The notes: generated by a model from the sequence alone, not told the origin. 27,346 bases of DNA from JBBQDZ01 sp038237515 (GCA_038237515.1 JBBRYP010000063.1:1-27346); one strand, 5' to 3'. Counted from the first letter of the stretch, positions 7,691 to 15,630 are shown. Program-made: numbers and translations.

Positions 7691-7836
7691 GGGCCGGACT
7701 CCTTTTCTGCCGTGAACGCTGTCGGAGCATTATCGGCCAACCGGCAATGGCGTGGCGAAGCGCAGATCGGTCCGTGCGCCCCCAGGTTCAGGGCACCAGT
7801 TTCGAGAACCCCGATCGAGCATGGTGGCGGATCAGG
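7691..7836 (-). promoter_or_regulatory. Gap between formate dehydrogenase and the ligase with a possible promoter
   Basis: The region is 146 bases. On the minus strand GATAAT (7734-7729) lies about 38 bases before the ligase ATG and could be a -10 box. No convincing -35 box is seen 16-18 bases upstream, and no strong terminator follows formate dehydrogenase, so read-through is possible. Confidence 0.3.
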
Positions 7837-9039
7837 TCAGCTGGCCTGAAACCGCGCTGCCTCGTCCGAGCCGCCCGTGGCGTCGCCGGCGCTGTAGGAG
7901 TGGGCGCCGGCGCCCGCCAGCTTGCCGCCGTCGACGATCAGATACTCGTCGCGGATAGGCCGGCCGTCGAACCAGCACTCGAGGATCTCGCGGGTACCGG
8001 CGGCGTAGCGGGCCTGGGCCGAGAGGCTCGTGCCGGAGGTATGAGGCGTCATGCCGTGGTGAGGCATCGTCCGCCAGGGATGATCCTTCGGGGCCGGCTG
8101 CGGGAACCAGACGTCGCCGGCATAGCCTGCGATCTGTCCGGATTCGCAGGCCCGTGCGACCGCATCGCGATCGCAGATCTTGCCGCGTGCCGTGTTGACG
8201 AGATACGCACCGCGCTTCATCTGGCCGATCAGCTCGGCGTCGAAGAGGTGCTCGGTCTCGGGATGGAGCGGCGCGTTGATCGTCACCACGTCGCAAACGC
8301 GCACGAGGGACTCGACGGTCGGGTGGTAGGTGACGCCGAGTGCCTCCTCGGCGTCCGACGGAAGGCGGTGCCGGTCGGTGTAGTGGAGCCCGACCTCGAA
8401 CGGTTTCAGCCGCCGCAGCACCGCCGAGCCGATCCGGCCCGCTCCGACGGTTCCGACCTGCATGCCCTCCAGGTCGTACGACCGCGAGGCGCAGTCGGCG
8501 ATGTTCCAGCCACCCTCGACGACCCGCTGGTAGGAGGGGATGTAGTTCCGCACGAGCGAGAGGATCAACATCATCACGTGCTCGGCCACGCTGATGCTGT
8601 TGGAGTAGGTCACCTCGGTGACCGTGATCCCGCGCTCGATCGCAGCCTGGAGATCGACGTGGTCGGAGCCGATCCCCGCCGTCAACGCCAGCTTCAGGTT
8701 CGGCGCCTTGGCGATCCGCTCGGCTGTCAGGTATGCGGGCCAGAACGGCTGCGAGATCACGATCTCAGCATTCTGGAGCTCGCGCTCGAAGACCGAGTCG
8801 GGGCCGTCCTTGTCGGAGGTCACAACCAGCTGGTGACCCCGCTCCTCGAGGAACCTCCGCAGCCCGAGCTCGCCCGAGACGCTGCCGAGCAGCTCCCCCG
8901 GCTTGAAGTCGACCCGCTCGGGAGTCGGCGCCGTCTGTCCCCCGTGGTAGCTCTCGATCTCGGGAATGTCGTCGCGCGCGTATGTCGGTGGGTACCCGTT
9001 CACGGGATCGTCGTAGAGCACGCAGAGGATCTTCGCCAT
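7837..9039 (-). CDS. fdh: NAD-dependent formate dehydrogenase
   Basis: A 400-residue D-2-hydroxyacid dehydrogenase-fold enzyme that oxidises formate to CO2 with reduction of NAD+. It follows the Pseudomonas sp. 101 type enzyme almost segment by segment: M-A-K-I-L-C-V-L-Y-D-D-P at the start, G-S-V-S-G-E-L-G-L-R, S-D-K-D-G-P-D-S-V-F-E-R-E-L, S-Q-P-F-W-P-A-Y-L-T, T-A-G-I-G-S-D-H-V-D-L, the Rossmann loop G-A-G-R-I-G, then H-Y-T-D-R-H-R-L-P, where the Asp selects NAD over NADP. The catalytic region is A-G-D-V-W-F-P-Q-P-A-P-K-D-H-P-W and M-T-P-H-T-S-G. Family-typical length and N-terminus fix the start at ATG 9039, with GAAGGG about ten bases upstream; an ATG at 9078 would add 13 atypical residues. 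It needs no metal and no partner subunit. Its place before the ligase operon suggests C1 oxidation supplying NADH. Confidence 0.95.
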   Translation of the reverse strand: MAKILCVLYDDPVNGYPPTYARDDIPEIESYHGGQTAPTPERVDFKPGELLGSVSGELGLRRFLEERGHQLVVTSDKDGPDSVFERELQNAEIVISQPFWPAYLTAERIAKAPNLKLALTAGIGSDHVDLQAAIERGITVTEVTYSNSISVAEHVMMLILSLVRNYIPSYQRVVEGGWNIADCASRSYDLEGMQVGTVGAGRIGSAVLRRLKPFEVGLHYTDRHRLPSDAEEALGVTYHPTVESLVRVCDVVTINAPLHPETEHLFDAELIGQMKRGAYLVNTARGKICDRDAVARACESGQIAGYAGDVWFPQPAPKDHPWRTMPHHGMTPHTSGTSLSAQARYAAGTREILECWFDGRPIRDEYLIVDGGKLAGAGAHSYSAGDATGGSDEAARFQAS

Positions 9040-9360
9040 GGTCTTCAACCCTTCTCTCGATGTTTCCGTGTCCGACATCTTCGCTGCTCGGTTGTCCCGC
9101 TTCAGAAAGGAAGGGAAGCCGTCTCACTGGGCCCTCCCTCGGCGCTCGAGCAGGCTGGCTTCCCGGCGGGAGCGGAATCGGCCATTCGGTCTCCCGACGC
9201 TCGGTTGCAGCGCCGCACACGTTCCTGCTCACGATCGAGCAGCTCCATTCGGAGCAGCTTACGACCTGTAAATACTGGCCGGCGCTCTACCGGGATTGTC
9301 GGCGGCGAGAGCGACGCCGAACCGCTGCTCCCGGGCGAGAAGCCGACGAGGGCCAGTTTC
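9040..9360. other. Divergent intergenic region between formate dehydrogenase and the RES toxin module
   Basis: No coding region is supported. The upstream signals of formate dehydrogenase (minus strand) must lie here. TATTTA at 9274-9269 on the minus strand is the most AT-rich stretch and a weak -10 candidate, implying a leader of more than 200 bases. I see no clear -35 or operator. Confidence 0.4.
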
Positions 9361-9395
9361 TTGTCGGTCTTGTCGGCGCGAGCTAGACTGCAGTG
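9361..9395 (+). promoter_or_regulatory. Leaderless promoter of the RES toxin-antitoxin operon
   Basis: TTGTCG (9361-9366) and TAGACT (9384-9389) are 17 bases apart, and the ATG at 9396 follows the -10 box after six bases. No ribosome-binding site precedes it. The geometry matches the other toxin-antitoxin promoter in the window. Confidence 0.68.
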
Positions 9396-9899
9396 ATGGG
9401 ATCGACCGTCACGGTGACGAGCAGCGAGCGCGCAGCCAGTGCCTACAAGCGGGAGCTCGACGCGATCGGCGTCGAGCTGGAGGACGCGGAGGAGGCGGGA
9501 CGGCGCGCGGCCTTGATCACGGCCTCCGACCAGGTCTGGCGCGATCAACTCGGCCCGCTCTACAGCACGCGCCAGGTCAGCGTCCTAATGGGGAACTCGA
9601 AGCAGGCGGTCAGCGAGCTCGCCCGCCGCAAGCGGATCCTCGCCCTCTCTTCCCGGCGGGGCCCGCCGCTCTTTCCGGCCTTCCAGTTCGGCCGCGACGG
9701 GCGCCCGCTGCCGGGAATCCCCCAGGTGATCGCGATCCTCGCGCCCGTCGTCGCGACGCCGTTCACGATCGCCTCCTTCCTGTCGACGGCGCAGGCGGCG
9801 CTCGAGGGGCAGACGCCGGCGCGCTGGCTGAAGCGGCGGCGGCCGCTCGAGCCGGTACTCGCCAGCGCGCGCCGGCAGGCGGCCCGTCTCTCCCGCTGA
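9396..9899 (+). CDS. Xre/MbcA-type antitoxin of a RES-domain toxin
   Basis: A 167-residue antitoxin of the kind paired with RES toxins in actinobacteria. The middle carries a helix-turn-helix, S-T-R-Q-V-S-V-L-M-G-N-S-K-Q-A-V-S-E-L-A-R (about residues 50-70), then F-P-A-F-Q-F-G-R-D-G-R-P-L-P-G. The C-terminal toxin-binding part includes P-F-T-I-A-S-F-L-S-T-A-Q-A-A-L-E-G-Q-T-P-A-R-W-L, a variant of the 'TVASWLTTPQPELGGRTPAEAL' pattern of this family. The protein would bind the operon promoter and hold the toxin inactive. I prefer ATG 9396 over GTG 9393 because the -10 box is six bases away and the message appears leaderless. The toxin gene follows 8 bases later. Confidence 0.83.
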   Translation: MGSTVTVTSSERAASAYKRELDAIGVELEDAEEAGRRAALITASDQVWRDQLGPLYSTRQVSVLMGNSKQAVSELARRKRILALSSRRGPPLFPAFQFGRDGRPLPGIPQVIAILAPVVATPFTIASFLSTAQAALEGQTPARWLKRRRPLEPVLASARRQAARLSR

Positions 9900-9907
9900 G
9901 TATCTGA

Positions 9908-10516
9908 GTGGCGGAGCTGCGGGCGCCCCTCGGCCCGGAGGCGCTGCAACGCTTCCCCGCGCGGACGCTCCGCCGGTCTCAGGCCCTCTTCCGGATCCAC
10001 CGGGCGGGCGTCGGACCCTGGTGGTTCGGCTCATCCGGCGATCTTCGCTTCGACCTGCCCTCGCCACAGGGAACGTGCTATCTGGCCGTGCACCCGATCG
10101 GGGCGTTCGTCGAGGTGTTCGAGGCGACCCGGACGATCCCGCTCGCCGAGCTCGATGCCCGCCGGCTCGCCCGCACCGCCGCGCCGGGCGAGCGCCGCCT
10201 CGCGAACACGACTGTCCGGCGCGCCCTTGCCTACGGCTGCCCGCTGACGATCGGAGCGAGCGAGCGCTACGAGCGAACGCAGCAGTGGGCGAGCGCCCTC
10301 GCCGCGGCTGGCTTCGACGGCATCCTCTACCGGCTGAGCCACGATCCCCGCGCACAGGAGTTCGGGGTCGCGTTGTTCGGGCCCGAGGGTGAGCCCCCTG
10401 ACCCGCCCGCCTCGACGAGCGAGCCGATCGGCCCCGACCTGATCGACAAGGCGCGACGCGAGTTCGGCTTCCGCTTCGCCGAGCACGTGCTCGAGCTGGC
10501 CGATGGCTCTGCTTAG
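9908..10516 (+). CDS. RES-domain toxin
   Basis: A 202-residue RES-family protein. Characterised members degrade or modify NAD+ (for example MbcT). The hallmark residues are present: Arg29 in F-R-I-H-R, the G-D-L-R-F-D loop (44-49), Tyr58 in G-T-C-Y-L-A, Glu69 in A-F-V-E-V-F-E and Ser144 in Y-R-L-S-H-D-P. The preceding W-A-S-A-L-A-A-A-G-F-D-G-I block is also typical, so the active site looks complete. Translation starts at GTG 9908, 8 bases after the antitoxin stop, without a clear ribosome-binding site, which suggests coupling. The TAG at 10514-10516 is 71 bases before the kinase gene, and nothing shows that the two share a transcript. Confidence 0.86.
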   Translation: MAELRAPLGPEALQRFPARTLRRSQALFRIHRAGVGPWWFGSSGDLRFDLPSPQGTCYLAVHPIGAFVEVFEATRTIPLAELDARRLARTAAPGERRLANTTVRRALAYGCPLTIGASERYERTQQWASALAAAGFDGILYRLSHDPRAQEFGVALFGPEGEPPDPPASTSEPIGPDLIDKARREFGFRFAEHVLELADGSA

Positions 10517-10587
10517 CGGGCTCGCGAGGCTCGCCGAACGCTGGCCAGGGCCTCGGGAAGCCCGTATCGTCCCGCAAAGGGAGGAGC

Positions 10588-13500
10588 ATGGCGAGAAGCG
10601 ATGATCTCGGGGAGCTGGGTGGCTCGGCAGCCGTGCCGCAGCCCGCCCCCGGTACAGAGCTCGCGGGCTATCGCCTCGAGACGCTCATCGGTCGGGGCGG
10701 CATGGGCGTCGTCTATCGCGCCCACGACCTGGCACTCGATCGCAAGGTGGCGCTCAAGCTGCTCGCTCCCGAGCTCGCCGAGGACGTCCGCTTCCGGGAG
10801 CGCTTCCTGCGCGAGTCGAGACTGGCGGCGTCGCTCGACCATCCCGCGATCGTCCCGATCTACGACGCAGGCGAGGTTGCGGGGCAGCTCTACATCGCGA
10901 TGCGCCTCGTCGAGGGCACCGACCTGAAGCGGCTGCTCGCGGCGGAGGGCCCCCTGGAGCCGGAGCGCGCGCTGGCGCTGCTCGAGCAGGTCGCGGACGC
11001 GCTCGACGCCGCACACGAACGCGGCCTCGTGCACCGCGACGTCAAGCCCTCGAATGTCCTGGTCGACGGGCGCGGCCACGTGTATCTGGCGGACTTCGGG
11101 CTTTCCCGGCGGCTGGCGGAGCAACCGACCGGTCTCGGAGCTGGGCGCTCGCTCGGCACCGTCGACTACGTCGCGCCCGAGCAGATCCGCGGCGACGAGC
11201 TGGACGGGCGAGCCGATCTCTACTCCCTCGGGTGCCTGCTGTATGAGTGCCTCGCCGGCCGGCCGCCGTTTGCCGGTGGCTCGGACACAGCCGTCGTGTT
11301 CGCGCACCTCGAGAACGAGCCGCCGGCGCTGCCCGGCCTCGAATCGGTGATCGGGAAGGCGCTCGCAAAGGATCCGGAGGACCGCTACCAGGCCGGGCGC
11401 GAGCTCGTCGCAGCGGCTCGGGACGCGCTACGGGGCGACGTACGACCCCGGCGGCGACGGCTTCTGGTTGCCGCTGTGGTGCTCGCCGTGGCAGGCGCGG
11501 CGATCGGCGGCTTCCTGGCGTCGCGAGGCACACACAGTCCGACCCGCTCGGTCACGAACGCGCAGCGGATCTCGCTGAGGCCCAACGCGCTGAACCTGAT
11601 CGACGCGAGAACGCGCCGCGTCAGCGGCAACGTCGGTCTCGGAAGAGGCATCGATGTCGCCGACACGGGAACGGACGTGGCGTTCGCGGGAGGTTCGGCC
11701 TGGCTCCTGCTCGGGAGCGAGCAGCGCGTCCTCCGCGTCGATCTCGTGACGCACAAGGTGACCCGCGCCGTGAAGCTGCCGTGGCCTCCCGGAGACCGTC
11801 TGGCGAGCGGGGGCGGCTTCGTCTGGGTGACCGAGGCCGTGCACGACGGGCCGGGGATCGTCGGCATCGACGCTCGAACGGGCCGGATTGCCCGGCGCTT
11901 CGTGCTCGGCACCGGATCGGTCGGGCCTGGAATCGCCTACGGAGCCGGCTCGCTCTGGGTCTCGCGCGATGTGGTGGTCGTCCGGGTCGATCCACGGACC
12001 GGAGGCGTCGTGCACCGGTTCACGAGCCAATCGTGGTGGGTCGCGTTCGCGGATGGCGCGGTCTGGGCCGCGAGCTCGGGCGGCTTCGTCTGGAAGATCG
12101 ACCCGCTCGAGAACAGGATCACGGCGCGGGCGAGGCTGCACGGCTTCGTCAGCGACTTGACGGTCGGCGGCGGCTTCGCCTGGGTCACCGTCGTCGGCGA
12201 CGATGCCGTCTACAAGCTCAGCGAGGACGACCTCAGCGTCCAGCGCGTCGTGCCCGGCGGGCCCGACCCCGAGCGGATCTCGTTCGGCGGAGGGCGCCTC
12301 TGGATTGCGAACACGACAGCGAAGACCGTCTCGCTGCTCGAGCCGGACGCCGGTGCGCGGCAGGCGCTCGGCGCTCGAGCGGAGCCGACGACGGCCGTAT
12401 ACCACGGCGGGCTCGTCTGGACCGGCGCGGCGCCTGCGCTCCCGCCGCTCCCACCGATCGCAGGCCAGGAGCTCCGGATCTCGACGCCGTACACCCTGTT
12501 CCACGCCGATCCGGTGCAGAGATGGTCTCCGCAGGACGAGCAGCTCTCGTATGCGACGTGCGTCAACCTGCTCAACTACCCGGACTCCGCCGGGGCGAAC
12601 GGGACCCGGCTCCGGCCGGAGGTCGCGGCCGGCATGCCGACGCTCTCGCCCGACGCGCGCACCTACGCCTTCCACATCCGGCCTGGTTTCCGCTTCTCGC
12701 CGCCGTCGAACGAGCCGGTGACCGCCCGGACGTTCCGACGCATGATCGAACGAGCGCTCTCGCCGGGCGTCCAGGGCCGGCCCTACGCGCTGGACATCGT
12801 CGGCGCATCCGCCTACCGCGCCGGCAAGGCCGCGCACGTCTCAGGGATCGCCGTCAGCGGCGCCACTCTGCGCATCACCCTGGTCAGGCCCGCCGGCGAC
12901 TTCCTCACCAGGCTCTCGATGCTGGCGTTCTGCCCCGTGCCGGATGGCGTCCCGGTCGATCCGAGCAAGGCGTCCGGGCCGATCCCCTCCGCTGGCCCGT
13001 ACTCCGTCGCCTCGGTCGAAGGCCACCGCATGGTCCTGGTGCGAAATCCCAACTACGGGGGGAACCGCCCGGCGCGCGCCGAGCGGATCGTGTTCTGGGA
13101 CAACATCCCGACACCGAAGGCGATCGCGCTGGTCGAAGGCGGACAGCTCGACTATCTCCCGCCCGATTACGACAGACAGGGCCTCGGCCCCGGCCAGGCG
13201 CTCGACCGGCGCTACGGCCCTGCGAGCGCTGCCGCGCGCTCCGGACGGCAACGGTTCTTCCTCCACGTGCGGCCGCTGCTCGACACCATCGTCTTCAACA
13301 CCCGGCGCCCGCTATTCCGAGACATCCACCTGCGCCGCGCCGTCAGCTACGCCCTCGACCGTCCCGCGCTGGCGAAGGCGTACTTCGACGTTCCCGCCAC
13401 GCAGATCATCCCGCTGGCCATTCCCGGGTACCGGGCCGGGCACGTCTACCCGATCGACGGGCCAGACCTCCGAACGGCTCGGCGTCTGGCTGGAGCGCAG

Positions 13501-14001
13501 AGGCGGCGAGCGGTGCTCCTGGCGCCGTGCTATCCAGACGTGTCGCCAGCGGCCGCGATCGTCCGATCCGACCTGGCGAGGATCGGGATCGCGGTGTCGA
13601 TCGTCAGGTCGGACACCTGCGACCCCCGGGTGGTGGCCGCGCAGTTCAAGCGCGCCGACCTGCTGATCGGCACGAGCCTGGGGCGAACTCCAGGCGAGCG
13701 CGACCCCGCGCCGTTTCTCGACGATGCGCTGGGAGCAAGCGTCTGGGGCTCGCCTCTCGGCCCCGGGCCGTGGAACGACCGGCCCTTCCGGAAGCGCGTC
13801 GAAAGGGCCCGTCGGTTGCGGGGGCAGGCGCGCGTCGCCGCGTACGCCCGTCTCGACGACGAGCTGATGCGGGCTGCGCCGCTCGTCGTGTATGGAAGCT
13901 ACCTCTACGACGAGTACTTCTCGCCGCGGGTCGGCTGCCGGCTCTTCCAGGGCTTCTACCTCGAGGTCGACCTCGGGGCGCTCTGCCTGCGGAAGGCGTA
14001 G
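10588..14001 (+). CDS. Ser/Thr protein kinase fused to a beta-propeller and an extracellular solute-binding domain
   Basis: A 1137-residue receptor-like kinase. Residues 28-285 form a PknB-type kinase with the glycine loop I-G-R-G-G-M-G (34-40), Lys57 in V-A-L-K, Glu76 of helix C, H-R-D-V-K-P-S-N (149-156), D-F-G (169-171) and A-P-E (196-198), so it should be active. After an Arg cluster, one membrane helix lies at about 290-312 (L-L-V-A-A-V-V-L-A-V-A-G-A). Outside the cell, residues ~325-615 form a YncE/virginiamycin-lyase-like propeller with repeated G-x-G-x-x-W-V/L blades. Residues ~625-1137 match family-5 (oligopeptide-type) solute-binding proteins: R-P-G-F-R-F-S, S-A-G-P-Y, N-P-N-Y and L-R-R-A-V-S-Y-A-L-D-R. 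GGGAGGAG precedes the ATG. It converges on the SARP gene with a 5-bp gap. Ligand binding controlling the kinase is inference; no permease genes are adjacent. Confidence 0.93.
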   Translation: MARSDDLGELGGSAAVPQPAPGTELAGYRLETLIGRGGMGVVYRAHDLALDRKVALKLLAPELAEDVRFRERFLRESRLAASLDHPAIVPIYDAGEVAGQLYIAMRLVEGTDLKRLLAAEGPLEPERALALLEQVADALDAAHERGLVHRDVKPSNVLVDGRGHVYLADFGLSRRLAEQPTGLGAGRSLGTVDYVAPEQIRGDELDGRADLYSLGCLLYECLAGRPPFAGGSDTAVVFAHLENEPPALPGLESVIGKALAKDPEDRYQAGRELVAAARDALRGDVRPRRRRLLVAAVVLAVAGAAIGGFLASRGTHSPTRSVTNAQRISLRPNALNLIDARTRRVSGNVGLGRGIDVADTGTDVAFAGGSAWLLLGSEQRVLRVDLVTHKVTRAVKLPWPPGDRLASGGGFVWVTEAVHDGPGIVGIDARTGRIARRFVLGTGSVGPGIAYGAGSLWVSRDVVVVRVDPRTGGVVHRFTSQSWWVAFADGAVWAASSGGFVWKIDPLENRITARARLHGFVSDLTVGGGFAWVTVVGDDAVYKLSEDDLSVQRVVPGGPDPERISFGGGRLWIANTTAKTVSLLEPDAGARQALGARAEPTTAVYHGGLVWTGAAPALPPLPPIAGQELRISTPYTLFHADPVQRWSPQDEQLSYATCVNLLNYPDSAGANGTRLRPEVAAGMPTLSPDARTYAFHIRPGFRFSPPSNEPVTARTFRRMIERALSPGVQGRPYALDIVGASAYRAGKAAHVSGIAVSGATLRITLVRPAGDFLTRLSMLAFCPVPDGVPVDPSKASGPIPSAGPYSVASVEGHRMVLVRNPNYGGNRPARAERIVFWDNIPTPKAIALVEGGQLDYLPPDYDRQGLGPGQALDRRYGPASAAARSGRQRFFLHVRPLLDTIVFNTRRPLFRDIHLRRAVSYALDRPALAKAYFDVPATQIIPLAIPGYRAGHVYPIDGPDLRTARRLAGAQRRRAVLLAPCYPDVSPAAAIVRSDLARIGIAVSIVRSDTCDPRVVAAQFKRADLLIGTSLGRTPGERDPAPFLDDALGASVWGSPLGPGPWNDRPFRKRVERARRLRGQARVAAYARLDDELMRAAPLVVYGSYLYDEYFSPRVGCRLFQGFYLEVDLGALCLRKA

Positions 14002-14006
14002 CGGCC

Positions 14007-15554
14007 TCAGCTGTCGATCGACCACGTGAAGCGGGTGCGGCTCTCCCGTGGGGCGAGTCCCCCTGGCCGCAGGCCTCGCCTGACCAGAACGACCGGAGTG
14101 CGACCGGCCGCTGCCAGACTCTCGCGGACCTGGCCGAGGCCCTGTTTCCGCCAGCGATCGGTCAACCCGACGACGACCAGCGCCGCCTCCTCCGCGGCTG
14201 CGAGGAGCGCCGGCGCCCCCGGGTGGAGGAGCAGCGGCTCGGCCGCCACGCCGAGCGTGCGTTGAACGGCGAGCGAGGCGTTCGCGAGCAGGCGGCTCGC
14301 ATCCCGGCCGCCCGGGCTCTCGCGCGGGCCCGCGATCAGCAGCGCGACGTCGAGCGCGCCTGCAAGCCAGGCCGCCAGCTCGACTGCCGCCCAGTCGTGC
14401 TCCGCCCCGACGAAAGGCACGAGCACCGGTCCCGGACGGGTCTCGCCGCCGACGACGACCGCGACGTCGCAGGGAGCACTCTCCAGCAGGCCGGCGAGCA
14501 GTGGGTCTCGTAACAGATCGGCCGAGCCGTCGACGAGCAGGAGGTCGACGTCCTGCTCCACGGCGATGCGGACGATGTCGCGTGCCGGCGTGGGCGAGAC
14601 GAACGCCGCGACCCGCGTCGAGACGCCGTTGGCAAGCAGGTCGGCGCGGCGCTCCTTGAGCGCGGCAGCCGCCGTCCCGAGGTCGGCGGCGCCGTCGACC
14701 AGCCGGATCAGGATCAGCTCCTTCGGCGGCCTGCGGCCGAGCGGCTCGGCCAGCTCGAGGAGCCGGTCGAGCCGGTCGTTCCTACTCGGCGTGACGAGAA
14801 TTGACCGTTTCAGGGTCGCCAGGGTCAGCTCCGGGTCCTGGCGCAGGATCGCCAACTCGAGGTCCCGCAGCGCGGGGCTTGGCTCGATCCCGAGGCTGCC
14901 GACGAGGGCGCGTCGGGTCGCCTGGTAGGCCTCGAGCGCCTCCGCCTGCCGCCCCGAGCGGTAGAGGGCCAGCATCAGCTGGCCTCGCAACCGCTCACGC
15001 AGCGGATGCTCGACGACGAGCGCCTCCAGCTCGCCGACCAGATCGGCATGCCGCCCGAGGGCGAGGTCGGCCTCGATGCGCCGCTCGAGGGCCGCGAGCC
15101 GGAGCTCCTCGATGCGCACGATCGGCGCCTGCGCAAACGACTCGTAGGCGACGTCCGCGAGGGCAGGGCCGCGCCACAGCGCGAGCGCCTCGCGAAGCGT
15201 CCGGGCGGCGACAGGCGGCTCGGCCTCGTCCGCCTCCGACAGCAGGCGCGAGAAGCGATCGAGATCGAGCTCGTCAGGACCGAGGCGGAAGAGGTAGCCC
15301 GGCGCTTTCGTCTCGAGCCGCTCGGCGGCGGAGCCCAGAGTCTTCCGTAGCTGCGACACGCGAACCTGCAGCGCCGTGGCGCCCGACTCGGGCGGCTGCT
15401 CTCCCCAGAGCTCGTCGATCAGCCGGTCGGTCGAGACGACCTCGTTTGCGTGCAGGAGCAGGAGCGCCAGCAGCGCACGCTGGCTCGCGCCGCCGAGCGG
15501 CACCCGTCGACCCTCGCCGGTGACCTCCAGCGAGCCGAGGATCCGGAACTCCAT
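14007..15554 (-). CDS. SARP/BTAD transcriptional regulator with tandem Usp-like C-terminus
   Basis: A 515-residue regulator. Residues 1-92 form an OmpR-type winged helix (M-E-F-R-I-L-G-S-L-E-V, then Q-R-A-L-L-A-L-L-L-L-H-A-N-E-V-V-S and L-W-G-E-Q-P-P). Residues ~95-245 are the BTAD domain with L-R-E-A-L-A-L-W-R-G-P-A-L-A-D-V and R-L-R-G-Q-L-M-L-A-L-Y-R-S-G-R-Q-A-E-A. Instead of the NB-ARC/TPR tail of AfsR, residues ~270-505 hold two Usp-like alpha/beta units (V-L-V-P-F-V-G-A-E-H-D-W-A-A-V-E-L-A; A-A-L-V-V-V-G-L-T-D-R-W and V-V-L-V-R-R-G). Its role would be to activate promoters through direct repeats with an 11-bp period, and two such elements lie beside it. The gene's AAGGAG overlaps the first repeat, so autoregulation is likely. 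A kinase input, as in AfsK-AfsR, is inferred from position. Confidence 0.92.
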   Translation of the reverse strand: MEFRILGSLEVTGEGRRVPLGGASQRALLALLLLHANEVVSTDRLIDELWGEQPPESGATALQVRVSQLRKTLGSAAERLETKAPGYLFRLGPDELDLDRFSRLLSEADEAEPPVAARTLREALALWRGPALADVAYESFAQAPIVRIEELRLAALERRIEADLALGRHADLVGELEALVVEHPLRERLRGQLMLALYRSGRQAEALEAYQATRRALVGSLGIEPSPALRDLELAILRQDPELTLATLKRSILVTPSRNDRLDRLLELAEPLGRRPPKELILIRLVDGAADLGTAAAALKERRADLLANGVSTRVAAFVSPTPARDIVRIAVEQDVDLLLVDGSADLLRDPLLAGLLESAPCDVAVVVGGETRPGPVLVPFVGAEHDWAAVELAAWLAGALDVALLIAGPRESPGGRDASRLLANASLAVQRTLGVAAEPLLLHPGAPALLAAAEEAALVVVGLTDRWRKQGLGQVRESLAAAGRTPVVLVRRGLRPGGLAPRESRTRFTWSIDS

Positions 15555-15566
15555 CTCGAAGCGCTC

Positions 15567-15598
15567 CTTAGCGATCGCTTAGCGGCCAGGCGCATTCT
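15567..15598 (+). promoter_or_regulatory. SARP-type operator and -10 box, copy 1
   Basis: CTTAGCG at 15567-15573 repeats exactly at 15578-15584 (11-bp period). Eight bases later comes CATTCT (15593-15598), a plausible -10 box for the gene starting at 15631. Direct heptamers with 11-bp spacing ending 8 bp before the -10 box is the documented geometry of SARP binding sites. The left repeat overlaps the AAGGAG (15569-15564, minus strand) of the divergent SARP gene. Confidence 0.75.
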
Positions 15599-15630
15599 GG
15601 CGCGCCTGCCACTACCAAGGAGGAGGAGCG

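Noticed and set aside
7725..7745. Sigma-54 promoter before the ligase gene
   Set aside because: GG and GC doublets near TTGGCCGATAATGC are separated by the wrong distance for a -24/-12 element.
6326..9396. Long plus-strand frames opposite the ligase and formate dehydrogenase
   Set aside because: Composition is that of reversed codons (V/D/E/L/R blocks) with no motifs, while the minus strand carries clearly conserved enzymes.
10523..10538. GGCTCGC direct repeat upstream of the kinase gene as a third SARP box
   Set aside because: The period is 9 bp, not 11, the heptamer is different, and no CATTCT-like box follows at 8 bp.
10561..10570. TATCGT as -10 box of the kinase gene
   Set aside because: Only 18 bases from the ATG, with no -35 box at a sensible distance and a normal Shine-Dalgarno sequence in between; not distinguishable from chance.
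11247..14513. A 1088-residue alternative frame under the kinase fusion
   Set aside because: It is a high-GC shadow: Arg/Ala-rich, no domain, no start site, fully covered by the well-supported kinase-propeller-SBP frame.
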